Positions 1 through 10,179 of a stretch of DNA of 64,000 nucleotides are shown here, piece after piece. Source of the stretch: Anastrepha obliqua (Eukaryota; Arthropoda; Insecta; Diptera; Tephritidae); the NCBI RefSeq assembly GCF_027943255.1, contig NC_072897.1, positions 19,592,044 to 19,656,043 of the forward strand. The letters run 5' to 3'. Positions within the stretch are counted from its first letter, which is position 1. Each line of letters opens with the position of its first letter. Under the pieces are notes generated by a model. It made no database searches. It was not told where the DNA came from and saw nothing but the letters and a program-made list of their open reading frames with translations. The position numbers and the translations under genes were made by a program.

Positions 1-318
1 GCTCAGTGGTTGGATTGCAGCTTGGCTATCCGAGAGAATAGCGGTATTACCCTTAAAAGAGAAATCTGCGATTAGTAGCCTACAGTCTTCCCCAATTGCC
101 AGTACTTCCGTTTGGAAGACACTGCTGGTATTAGGGAGACGCACAGATTTCTCAATTTTAAGTCTGTGAGAATATATACCAGCTCCAACACCGCAGCTCA
201 TTTTACTGCCATCTGTATAGACTGTGGTATCAAAGTTGTTTAGAGAGAATCCCTTATTCCATTCTTCCTTAGTTGGAAAGAGAGTGGCAAAATTCCGATT
301 GAAAGTTACCGTCGGGAC

Positions 319-468
319 CCCAAGGCTCCCAAGGATCCCAAGGCTCCTTCTTCCTTCCCCTCTCCTCTCTCCTCTCCCATGTATGGCACCACAGCGGACG
401 AATTTCTTAACATTTGTCCAAGTGAGCCCCTTAGCTAGGGCAGCCATTTAACCTAACCTAACCTAACC
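319..468 (+). mobile_element. 150-base insertion in ORF2 with 12-base target duplication, CCTAA-tailed
   Basis: The insertion is flanked by direct repeats tacCgtcgggac (307-318) and tacTgtcgggac (469-480), which differ at one base. Removing the insert and one repeat rejoins the RNase H reading frame. The insert has a pyrimidine-rich start (ccaaggctcc repeats, then ttcccctctcc) and ends in four CCTAA repeats. This is consistent with a short, 5'-truncated retroposon or SINE with a pentanucleotide tail. The family is not recognised. Confidence 0.6.
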
Positions 469-470
469 TA
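449..470 (+). repeat. (CCTAA)4 tract
   Basis: About four CCTAA units, the complement of the insect telomere repeat TTAGG. It sits at the end of the 150-base insertion, so it reads best as a retroposon tail and not as a telomere. Confidence 0.85.
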
Positions 471-3139
471 CTGTCGGGACGATGTAGTCAGCTCTCACCG
501 AGATTAACTGAGTTTGTCGCAATAATAGACTAGCCGACCATAAATGTTTTCTTTCCAGCGACCCGCTTCATTTAATCTAAATGCACTCATGGTTGCCGTC
601 TTCTTTATATGTAGGTCTATTGGAATAACGTGTGTCAGTGCATTGAGAGCCTCTCTAGGACATGATCTGATTGCACTGACCGTTATTGCACAGGCTGATC
701 TTTGTATTCTGCCGAGTAGTTTGGTATTGTACTATCTCCCTAGAGCTTTCCACCAAACTACCGAACCATACGATAAAATAGGTCGTATAACCGTCTTATA
801 CAGCCATAATGTATGCTTAGGTTGAAGACCCCATCTTCTTCCAAGCATACGTTTACAGGCATATAAAGCAATTTCTGCCTTCCTTACCCGTTCTTAAACA
901 TTTAATTTCCAGCTTAGTTTGGAATCCAGAATTACCCCTAAGTACTTTGCGCTGGGTGATAGTGAGAGAGTTTCTCCGTTAATATTTGGTAGGGTAAAAG
1001 TTGGTACCTTGTATCTGGTGGTGAAAAGCATAAGTTCTGTTTTACGTGGGTTTAAACCTAGGCCACAGCCTGTGGCCCAAGAGTTAAGCTCGCCTAATGC
1101 CCTTTGGATGATCCCACTGATCGTATTAGGACACAGTCCTGACGCCATTAACACCACTTCATCAGCGTACGCCAACGCTTTTACCCCACCTCTATTAAGT
1201 TTTGTTAAGACTTTGCTAATAACGCATAACCAGAGAAGAGGAGACAATACTCCCCCATGTGGGGTGCCTCTATGGACCTTCTGGGTTATACTGATATTAC
1301 CCATATTAGCTTTGATGATCCTGGTTTCTAGCATAGAGACGACCCAATTACTGATGCAATTGTCCACCTCTAAGTCTGTCAACGCCCGTTGGATCGCATC
1401 TGTACTAACATTGTTAAAGGCGCCTTTTATATCCAAGAATGCCGCCGTGGTATAATGTTTGTTCTCTAGAGAGCCTTCTATTGTTCAGATTACCTCGTGA
1501 AGCGCTGTCTACGTAGATTTGCCTTTAAGGTACGCATGTTGTACAATAGATATACCAGAGCTCTCCAAAGAGCTTCTAAGATATATATCCAAAAGTCTTT
1601 CAAAGGTTTTTAACAGGAAAGACGAAAGACTGATTGGCCTATAGTCCTTCGCTGATTCATGTCCCCTCCTGCCTATTTTTGGAATGAAGACGACCTTTAC
1701 TAGTTTCCAACTATCTGGAATATGACCTAGGTTTAAAATTTCCTCTAGCCATGGTAGGATACAGTCCAAGGTTTCCTGTAACATCTTTGGGATGATCCCA
1801 TCTGGCCCCGGAGATTTAAAAGGTGAAAAAGATTTAATTGCCCATGCAACTTTCTCCTTTGTAATTATTTCTTTTGCGAGTTGCTGTGGATTATATTGGC
1901 TCCGCCTGATACTTCCCCTCTCACTTTCGTGGACGCTACACCCCGGGAAATGCGTGTTTAGCAGAAGTTCTAGCGATTCCTCTGTCGTAGCTGTCCAAGT
2001 ACCATCAGGCTTCTTGACCCATGAAGCCATTGAATGATCTTTGGACAGAACATGGCTAAGCCTGGCAGAATCCCTGGTGGATTCGATTGACGAACAAAAT
2101 TCGCTCCAGCTCTCTTTCTTGGCGGCCCTAATTGCCTTCTTGTACTGTCTCCGACTCTCTTTGTACAATTGCCAATTTCCTATCGAGTAGCTGAGGTTAA
2201 ACGTTGATCTAGATTTTTCCCTTAGTTTTGAGAGCTCACTGCTCTACCAAGGGGGATGGAATTTTTTGCTAAATTTTATGGGGCAGGACTTTTTGTAGGC
2301 CCAACTAAATGCCTTCTCCAGTGTTGTGACCCTACTCTCAAGGTTTTCGGTGAGAGTGATTTTGTGGATCTGAATCTCTCCTACCCTTTTATTGACTATG
2401 TTTCTGAACCTTTCCTAGTTGGTTCTCAGTGGATTCCTATACGGTAAGGGCGGATCAACATTAAGATCCAGTTCGTACAGGATCCAGCTGTGATCCGAAA
2501 AAGACCTTTTATCAGAGACCCTCCAATTGTCTAATCTTACTGAGCTGTTTCTAGACATTAAGGTAACATCGATCACTTCCTCCCATCCCCTGAAGTACTC
2601 CGTACTTGGAAAGGTGAAAGTGGGAGTGTTACCCCTGTTACATACCGACAAGTTAGTGTTAATTATGAAATCATAAAGAGACTCACCTCGGTCGTTTATT
2701 TCGGAGCTTCCCCATAGAGCATGCCTTGCATTGGCATCGCATCCGAGAAGCAGGGTTTTGTTCGGGTTTTCCTGCACAAGTTTACCAGCCTCCTCAGGCG
2801 GTGCTGGTCTTTCGTGTGCCATGTATATAGAGGCAATCGTTATTCTGACTCCGTCAGTGGCTTCCACCTCAACAGCCGTCACATCATGTGAACTATATAA
2901 TGGAATAAAAAATGTGTTTAAATGTTTTTTAGCTACAAAACATGTTCTGGGATTACCTTCTATCCGTTTATAGTAGATATTGTAGGTTTTCCCAGTGAAC
3001 CCTTTCACATCGGTGCTCCGCACCCAGGGTTCCTGAATTAGTGCGATGTCCACGTCCTCCTCCGCCAGGAGAACGGTTAGGTTGTCCGTTGCACACCGTG
3101 AATGCTGCAGATTAATTTGGACAACCTTTAAACCCATGT

Positions 3140-4026
3140 TTATTGGTTTCCTTTTTCGGACTCGGTGTCATCTAGCTGCATGCCAGTCAGCAGTTCGTTG
3201 GCACCATTGACCTCATCCTGCTCCTCTTCCGGGTTTGCAGAACGGAATATCTTCAGCTGGGTCTTCCTGATCCCAAACTGAAGTTTGTTTCCCACTTTTT
3301 CCAGTGGTTCCAGACTCTCTTCTGTAATTAGAAGAAGGAATGACCTACTGTGCCTTTGCGGAGCCTCCGCTTTGATGATCGACCAATCGATCGACCACCT
3401 CACTAAATCGCTTGAAAGGTTTAGAGGCAACTGCACCCTGATCCGATATCTTGTGCTTCTTTGTTACCTTCCCCGTTTCGTCATGCGAGCGGTTTCGTTA
3501 TTTGGCAACTGTCCTGTTGGCGGCTTGGAATGCCAAGTATTCATCAACCACCTTTTGACATCTTGCCTTGTCAGTCTCATCTTTGGGATGAACTTTACCT
3601 TCGGTCTCGTTTTTCCGAATCCTGCCAAGGATAGCGAGAGACCTCTGGTAAAGTTTATACCTCGAGGGACCTGCCCCATGGCTTTAGCGGATGTTGTTGG
3701 TTGATTTATAGTTGTTGGCGTACTGTGGCCTACAGCTTTGCCCTCAACTGTTTCTTGGCTGGAGGCCGAGAGCTCATCCTCTGAGGGTGACCCGTCATCC
3801 TCAGTTCGTCCTTGCTCGTACGTCTTGTTCAATTGTCTGACTGTTTTTTAAGTGCGTCCGTCACTTCCTCCTGTCTGTCTGTTTGCTTGTCCTGTAGTTC
3901 TGTCCGCGTGTTTGGTTTCTTATCAGTCCACGCTGTCGATGCGTCAGTATGTTTTCCCGTCATTTTGACCATTTGTTCCGTGTTTCTTTTACCGTCATCC
4001 GAATATTTAGGTTTTTGTTTTTTCAT
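3140..4026 (-). pseudogene. Non-LTR retrotransposon ORF1, DUF4780-like, one stop and one shift
   Basis: This is the presumed nucleic-acid-binding protein of the element. A charged, Lys/Gln/Asp-rich N-terminal part (4026-3829) runs into a stop at 3829-3831. The downstream part (3832 onward) is in another frame and begins only at a TTG, so the two were probably one protein joined by an indel near 3830. The C-terminal part has the SRSFLLLITEESLEPLEKVG pattern expected of DUF4780 (about 3345-3290). It is cut by an in-frame TAA at 3464-3466; frame is kept on both sides. No CCHC zinc knuckles are seen. The ORF ends two bases before the ORF2 ATG, the usual stop-restart layout. Confidence 0.6.
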
Positions 4027-4337
4027 TTCATCTGGTTCGTACGGTCACCTGCCCCGCCAAGGGAGCTGCGCATGTCGCCATGCGCGATGACCAAAGAGGA
4101 TAAAGGGGTCTGTCCGGTCGACCATGGCAGCGCCCCATACCATGGCAAGGCCACCGGCTGCCAAACCCACCCAATAGGCACAGGTCGCATCACACCTTGG
4201 GTTGAGGGAGTTTTTTAACGAAGTTTACGTCTTCGACCTGTGTGGTTCGCGGGAGACCTACTCTCCTACCTTCCACATCTGGGAGGCGTTCCCCTATCCA
4301 CCACCTGGGACGCGGGATAACAGGTTCCCCCAAGGGG
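4027..4337 (-). other. Leader region of the non-LTR element
   Basis: GC-rich stretch upstream of ORF1, with no open frame I can support. It is unlike the AT-rich array that follows and is taken as the 5' untranslated region. The exact element end cannot be fixed because no target duplication can be seen with the left end missing. Confidence 0.45.
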
Positions 4338-4565
4338 AACTTGTGTGAAACTTGTAGCCCAGTCCGCTAAGTCTCATTGTGGCTTGCGTGTGTACATATT
4401 ATAATTAATAAATTATCCCAGGCTAGAGGTCTGCCCTTTGGCCGATGGCGCCCGTTTGGCAATACAATCCAATACGTTCATAATGCTCAATATGGGGCTT
4501 CTAAGTTACCGTTCCGTCTGGGTATTTTACATTTTCTCGTAAATAAGACGTGCTCCGCCTTTAGT
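4338..4565. other. Spacer S1, partial, first array monomer
   Basis: Matches the right part of S1 in later monomers, starting at acttgtgtgaaa. The preceding ~500 bases of S1 are missing because the array abuts the non-LTR element here. No gene is seen; the short open frame here recurs only because the DNA recurs. Confidence 0.7.
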
Positions 4566-6926
4566 CCAGTCATCTGGTAGTTTGACCTGGAAAGTTTTCC
4601 GGGAGTTTTGAAACTGTATAATTTTTATAGATTAAATTAGAGATAATTTCCTAAATTTTATGTTAGTACGATTTTTTTGTAAAATCAATAGTTTTTGGCG
4701 TATGAGCGCCACAAAGTACATTTTAATATGCGTTTTCAAAAAAAACTCATTTCCACACCACCTTGAGGTAGAGTAAGCGGCGCGTTTTTTTATTGTGATG
4801 TCCCCTCTAGGCCGTATCCACATGTGGTGCACACTTTCGAAAATTTAGCGCAATCTCCTTCGTTTTAACGAAGCATTTTAACCCAGCTTTTCTGCATCCA
4901 CAGGCCTTGTGACATCCCTTTTTACATTTACAAGAAATAAGTTTTAACACGGATTCTGGAGCTGGGGGCTCGAGTGTCGTAACAGGAACTAACCCATTTT
5001 TGTTTCTGTTCCATCCCCATTGTTCTGCATTTTGTTCATTCTTGTACCACTGCTGAACCTGGTGATAGGTTTGGAATGAAGGCTGTCGTGCTGCTGCCTC
5101 TGTTGGTGGTAGGGTCGCAATATTAAATTTATTCTTATATGCTGATTTTGTGAAGTATGCATATCTGTACTAATTTAAAGACATGATTTTCTTACTTTTC
5201 ACATCACTGTAACCGTATAATTCAAGGAGAAAACGTTCTCCTGCTTTAGCAATAATCTCTGGATCGACGTTTGGATTTGTAAATACCTGAATAGCCTGGT
5301 TTAAATTAGGATTTTTTCGGAGTACATTAATGAATTTCATTTCTCCTTAATAAAAGAGTGTTCATGTTGTATCACAACCAATGAATGCATGCAGCAATAG
5401 AATATGATCTGCGGCTGTTTGATCTATAATACTTTCAGTGGAATATATTTGTTGGGTAATTTTACCTTTTCCTGATCGCGTACATAGAGCTGTCAAAAGA
5501 ATAAGAAGATCTATATCTTCGCCGAGCACTATTACGGCGTCGAACGCTAGTGAAACACGTATTGCGGTATTGATGATTAGCGTATCCGCATCTTCTGTGG
5601 CATGTGAGACTATGAAATATTAAGCTTCAATTTTTGTTTTCAACATTTTAATGAGGCGGTTCTTGTTCGCATCATTTCCCCGAAAATAGCTTGTGACACA
5701 GTTGGAATCATTGTCTCATCATAAAGTATGTCTACTGAAGCAGTTATTCGTGATCGTCGGGATCGCTATATTTTCAGGACATCCGTCGAATACGATTATG
5801 GCATTGGATTTTTATTATATTTAGATCGAACGTACGTGATGTAGTTACTGCAAATAGATGAAAATGGTTCACCACGATGCCAAATGACTCGGTGTAATAA
5901 GTGCCCTCCGTCGATGACATACTATACATTGCATCGTCAACATTTATGTCTCCAGAATGTTTCTTAAATGCCTTGTACAATTGCTTGACCCCAATCATCA
6001 TTACGAGCTCTAGCAAGTTCAGAAATACTATTTTTCATTGATAATTTTCGAACACACTACACAACGCTACGCTTGCACAACCGCTTCTGTTTTTGTTTTG
6101 CTATAAACTCGCTCTTATTTCATCAGCACATAAAAAACAATGGTCTTTGAAAGAAAATGTTGGGTACGAGGGTCGCAGTAGTAGTTGAGGTGTCATGACA
6201 TCACTTCCCCTACGCAATGATGCAGCGATTAACTTTTCATTGTACATCATGAACCACTATCGATTTTACTCCCGCCAAAAGTTTAACTTTATTATCATTT
6301 CTTTTAAGACTTGATTTTCGAAAACTCTCCTATCATTTTTCCTTCACTTCAATAGTTTCGTTTTCTAATAATGGATTATCACAAATAAAACAATTTATTT
6401 CATCAGAAGCCATGACTCTAAAAACACAAACTACACTATAAAACGATAGACGTATACTGATGACTCAGTCTAAACTAGATACTTCTCTTCAGTTCTACCG
6501 ACAGATGTTTCGTTGAAGATCGAGAGAGAAAGGGGCCCTTCAACAAAGGCGACACATTACCCTTATACCTGCTTTTCTAAAACCTGCTATATAGAGAAAT
6601 ATACGAAAGAACGTAGGTGAATATTACTTTGTGGCGCTCGTAAGCCAAAAACTATTGATTTTATAAAAAAATCGTAATAACATAAAATGTAGGAAATTAT
6701 CTCTAGTTTAATTTTGTAAGCAGATGTTGTTCTCATAAAATGCGTCGGAATGGAGATATTGTAAAAAAACGTGCCATTTTTTCAATATGGCGGCGCTAGC
6801 ATCGCAGATACGAGGTGGCAAAGTTGAAATTCGAAAAGAGCATCCCAAAATCTATAAAAATTACCTAGTTTGAAAACTCCCGGAAAACTTTCCAGGTAAC
6901 TCCCTTTTGTTTTACCAAATGACTGG
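4566..6926 (-). mobile_element. E1 element, copy A, left inverted repeat internally deleted
   Basis: Outer bases ccagtcat..tggta face accaaatgactgg at the right end. The left inverted repeat lacks about 125 bases present in other copies: the sequence jumps from atagatt to aaattagag near 4633. The right inverted repeat (about 6620-6926) is present. Confidence 0.75.
4747..6413 (-). pseudogene. E1 PIN-like/CXC-domain protein, copy A
   Basis: Runs from the ATG at 6413 (reads MASDEIN) to the stop at 4747-4749. Remains of the N-terminal Cys region lie at about 6400-6120. A PIN/XPG-like segment (GEDIDLL) lies near 5525, HAF.GCDTT near 5380 (the seventh residue is changed in this copy), LPPTEAA near 5105, and CKCKKGC..CGCRKAG near 4930-4880. 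Many stops break it. Private to this copy is a TAA where other copies read CAA in the Tyr-Gln-Gly-Glu segment (near 5346). Confidence 0.6.
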
Positions 6927-7221
6927 ATTACTGGATAGTATTCACGTATAGGTCGAACTCAGCGGCAAACTTGACAACTGTGTACCCGGAAACGTTTTCC
7001 TTTGATTTAGTGCTACGTTAGCCGCGCAAACAATCGACCGACATATCCTTCTCCTCAGTTTATCGTGAAAGTCGTTTACTACGACAACTAAGTTCAACGT
7101 TGAGAGAACAACTCCTTATAGAGCGCCCGAACTTAGCTCTCACTGGCGAGAAACGCTACTAAAATTTGGCGAAACTATTCTGTTGCTAAGCATTTGATAT
7201 ATGTAAGGTTTTCTTGATATA
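6927..7221. other. Spacer S2 between E1 and the maT-like element
   Basis: AT-balanced, no gene seen. The same spacer lies at 12392-12647, 18921-19215, 33395-33650, 47039-47294, 54238-54532 and 61011-61266. Copies A, C and F carry about 39 bases (acgttttcctttgatttagt onward) absent from B, D, E and G. Confidence 0.7.
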
Positions 7222-8342
7222 CAGGGTGATCGATATGACGTGTTATCAACTTCACACTGCTTGTATCTGTAAAACAGCTCATAACATCAACGTTACAATT
7301 GTTCTAATGACAGTTCAATATATTGTTTATAAGCCATCAAAAGCATTTGCGTCTCAGTTTTGTTGAATTTTTTTTCTGTGATGGAATTCAAACGTAATAG
7401 TGTGATTGCGTTATATTTGGCTGGAAATCACAACCAGCCATTGTTCGTGAGCTCAGTCACCTCAAAGTGAATAAAATGTTTGTGTATCGCACTATAAAAC
7501 GTTACAATGATACTTGTAGCATTGCAAAACGCCATGGAGGTGGAACAAAAAAACCGCAAAAACGCCAGAAATGGTTCGGAAAGTGAAGGCTCGACTTGAA
7601 CGAAATCCACATCGAAGTCGAAGAAAAATTGCCAAAGAACTGAAAATATCGCAAGACAGCATTCGACGCATATTGAAAAATCAGGCTCAAGGTCAAGGCT
7701 TAATAGTTCCAAAAAGCACACCATCCTTCACCACAGCAAAAAAAAAATTCGGTGCGAAAGAGCAAAGGAGTTGTTGCGCTTGCACGAACGTGGCGAATTT
7801 CCTAACATTGTGTTTTCTAATGAAAAAAATGTCCCAATTGAGCAGTTCATAAACACTCAAAACGATCGTGTTTACTTGACCGAACGCTCATACGAGAATT
7901 TGAGCCTACGTATGGCCACTCCAAGCAATTTCCCATCGCAAGTAATGGTTTGGGTCGCAGTTACCGTTGATGGACGCTCTCCAATCGTTTCTATCGAGCC
8001 TGGTGTCAAAGTGAATGCGACTTATTATCGGGAAAATGTTTAAGAAGCTGCTTTAGAGCTGTGGACACGCAAACATTTCGGTCATAGACCATGGACTTTC
8101 CAACAGGACTCGGCACCATCTCATAAAGCTCGTGTGTATCAAGAATGGTTAATAAATCATGTTCCACACTTCATTTTGCCCACACAATGGCTTTTGAATT
8201 CGCCAGACGCAAATCCGATGGACCATTCCACATTTCTAGTCCATTTTGGAGAGCAAGGTGAGGACTAAAAAATGTACCAGTATGGATGCGCTGAAAAAAG
8301 CGATTATACACAAAATTCGCGATACTTTTTGAACACACCTCG
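7222..8342 (+). mobile_element. maT-like (DD37D) mariner relative, copy A
   Basis: The left end is taken at cagggtgatcg after a TA, the right end at acacacctcg before TATA. The two ends match each other poorly, so the terminal repeats are decayed or one is lost and the limits are approximate. Confidence 0.6.
7381..8332 (+). pseudogene. DD37D mariner-type transposase, copy A, broken
   Basis: ATG at 7381 opens MEFKRNSVIALYLAGN, then a shift near the IVREL segment. A helix-turn-helix region follows at about 7560-7700 (ISQDSIRRILKNQ), then FSNEKN where FSDEKN is expected (first catalytic Asp changed to Asn), a TAA at 8041-8043, QQDSAPSHKA and SPDANPMD. The last two give 37 residues between the second and third acidic residues. 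The C-terminal end is in another frame again (SKVRTK) and finishes at the TGA at 8332. Confidence 0.75.
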
Positions 8343-8468
8343 TATATAATGTTATAATTGTCAATTCAAACCCCACTCATAATTTGAACTACATATACAT
8401 ATATGAACAGTATAGTAACATTTTAATTAACTCAGGTGACATTTCAAATTAACGATTTGTTACTAATA

Positions 8469-9157
8469 TCAGGTCAGTTCATAAGTTCGTGCGTTTTTTA
8501 AAGGTGGTCTTAAAATTAATAAAAAAGATGTTTGAAGTATTTATTAATCAATAATATATTTTCCTTCATTATTTACAACGTTTAGGCAAACTTTTAATTC
8601 CCTGCTCGAAAAATTGTTTGCCCTTGGAGCCAACCCATTTTCCCAGCTTTGATACCTTTTCCAACTGAACCAGGTGCCTGCGAACTGTTCCATGCGATGA
8701 ATTTAACCTCTGAGCTATCATATCGACTGTAAAATTTGGCTCAGCTTCCACGAGTTCGAGCAAGGCGTCGGAGTTAAAGACTTCAGGACGACCAGCGCGC
8801 GGGGCATCCTCCACGTCGCAGTTACCCCTTCGGAATTTTGAAAACCGCTTTTGCGCAGTCCTTACGCTGACGATATCCTCTCTGTGAACAGTGTTTATTT
8901 CTGCAGCAGCATTTGTTGCATTTTTACCACTTTTATAAAAAAAATACAAAATTGCCTCTTATACGCGTTTGAAGATTCCATTTTATTTTTTAACAACACG
9001 TGCTTCTATCCGCGATTAAAATTACGTGTTGAATGCACAATATATCAAAGAAAATATAAATAGCTCCGTTATATTACGCGAATAATTTTTTGTATGCAAA
9101 AATCATACAAAAGGGAAATTATGGGTAAAATACGCACGAACTTATGGACTGGCCTGA
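8469..9157 (-). mobile_element. E3 mariner, internally deleted derivative, copy A
   Basis: 26-base terminal inverted repeats start tcaggtcagttcataagt at the left and end ..acttatggactggcctga at the right, each next to TA. At 689 bases it is about half the full element, through loss of the catalytic half of the gene. Confidence 0.88.
8569..8981 (-). pseudogene. E3 mariner transposase, N-terminal half only, copy A
   Basis: The DNA-binding part (RTAQKRFSKFR, then AGRPEVFNSD) is joined directly at GKWV to the last residues (GSKGKQFFEQGIK). All three catalytic Asp are gone. A one-base deletion near 8955 also shifts the start relative to copies C and F. Confidence 0.85.
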
Positions 9158-9887
9158 TATATTTTCACTGCTGTTCCCATGTCACCAAACGCGCTTATGC
9201 AAAATTTTAAAAATTCTGAAAGTGTTTACGAAATTTGCATTAGATAAAATGCACTGGTCAAATCGTCCCTCAGTTATTTAATTGTTTAGCTTTTTCATAT
9301 CTAATAGCGTACTAAGTTAAGCTCGGTTTTTTCTTTGCAGAAACCAAATAATGCCTTCAATGAGCCTACTGCAAAATGCATTACGATTGTGTAATGAATA
9401 TGCAGAATACGTATACTTGAGCATTACTTTAAATATACCTTAAAGTTAAATATTTTTAAAATTTTCTTTAATTTATCCAAGTAGCTTGTAAGGTTCACTT
9501 GTAGATGATTAGAAATAAGTAAGTATTGAAAAGTTCGGATTTAGAAATAAAAGTAAGACTAGTTTCGATCGTATCATCAATACAGGGTTTTGATAGTCTC
9601 ATGGCTGTCGAAATAAACGTTCACAAGTGAGCAAAATTTTTAAGAATTGGAGTCTCCTGTACTTGTGTGAAATTTGTAGCCCATTCCGCTAAGTCTCATT
9701 GCGGCTTGCGTGTGTACATATTATAATTAATAAATTATCCCAAGCTAGAGGTCTCCCCTGTGGCCGATGGCGTCCGTTTGGCAATACAATCCAATACGTT
9801 CATAATACTCAATATGGGGCTTCTAAGTTACCATTCCATCCGGGTATTTTACATTTTCTCGTAAATAAGACATGCTCCGCCTTTAGT
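9158..9887. other. Spacer S1, long form
   Basis: About 730 bases, AT-rich, joining the E3 end to the next E1. No gene, RNA or element end that I recognise. It contains gtgtgtacatattata (about 9709-9724), the uninterrupted form of the site used by the LTR retrotransposon elsewhere. Compared with monomers B and E it has 32 extra bases (taagttaagctcgg onward) near 9312. Confidence 0.7.
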
Positions 9888-10177
9888 CCAGTCATCTGGT
9901 AGTTTGACCTGGAAAGTTTTCCGGGAGTTTTGAAACTGTATAATTTTTATAGATTTTGGGATGCTCTTTTCGAATTTCAACTCTGCCACCTCGTATCTGC
10001 GACGCTAGCTCCGCCACATTGGAAAAATTCTCGCATTTTATGAGAAAGACATCTGTATACAAAATTAAACTAGAGATAATTTCCTACATTTTATGTTATT
10101 ACGATTTTTTTGTAAAATCAATAGTTTTTGGCATATGAGCGCCACAAAGTACATTTTAATATGCGTTTTCAAAAAAA
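9888..10177 (+). repeat. E1 left terminal inverted repeat, copy B
   Basis: Starts ccagtcatctggtag and continues through gacctggaaagttttccggg, gggatgctcttttcgaattt and gagcgccacaaagta. Each block recurs in reverse complement at the other end of E1. Confidence 0.85.
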
Positions 10178-10179
10178 AC

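Larger units (their letters stand above)
1..3137 (-). pseudogene. Non-LTR retrotransposon ORF2: endonuclease, reverse transcriptase, RNase H
   Basis: This would be the polyprotein that nicks the target and reverse-transcribes the element RNA. The ATG at 3137 lies two bases after the ORF1 stop. The AP-type endonuclease (3137-2460) shows QINLQHS, IQEPW, GCDANARH, VIDVTL and SDHSW, so all main catalytic motifs are present. The reverse transcriptase (about 2000-900) shows SPGPDG, KDYRPISL, GGVLSPLLW and YADE where the family has YADD. A thumb segment (YKTVIRPILSYG) follows at 850-740. RNase H residues TDGSK and SDSQAAI lie at 235-1. In-frame stops are at 2415-2417, 2244-2246, 1509-1511, 1485-1487 and 894-896, with one more in the thumb near 710. 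A frameshift lies near 500, and a 150-base insertion sits before RNase H. The frame is otherwise continuous, so decay was by point changes. Confidence 0.85.
1..4337 (-). mobile_element. Decayed LOA/R1-like non-LTR retrotransposon, 3' end cut by window
   Basis: Reading on the minus strand gives a GC-rich leader, ORF1, then ORF2 with endonuclease, reverse transcriptase, thumb and RNase H in the order usual for the I/LOA/R1 group. The DUF4780-like ORF1 and the QINLQHS start of the endonuclease favour LOA. The element is dead: both ORFs carry stops and shifts. The right edge is set where the sequence starts to match the array monomers (acttgtgtgaaa, near 4338). The poly-A or repeat tail lies left of the window. 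Confidence 0.8.

Noticed and set aside
449..470. Telomere or telomere-targeted retrotransposon (TRAS/SART type) because of CCTAA repeats
   Set aside because: Only four units, bounded by a target duplication inside the ORF2 of another element, with no longer tract nearby. A retroposon tail explains it better.
9312..9350. Intron-like segment gtactaag..tttttctttgcag in the long spacer
   Set aside because: Only ~32 bases, too short for an intron, and the shorter spacer form does not equal the spliced product. An ordinary indel is simpler.
9699..9902. Conserved 60-67-codon ORFs in spacer S1 and E1 ends repeated across the array
   Set aside because: They recur because the DNA recurs; they run over inverted-repeat sequence and differ by indels between monomers.
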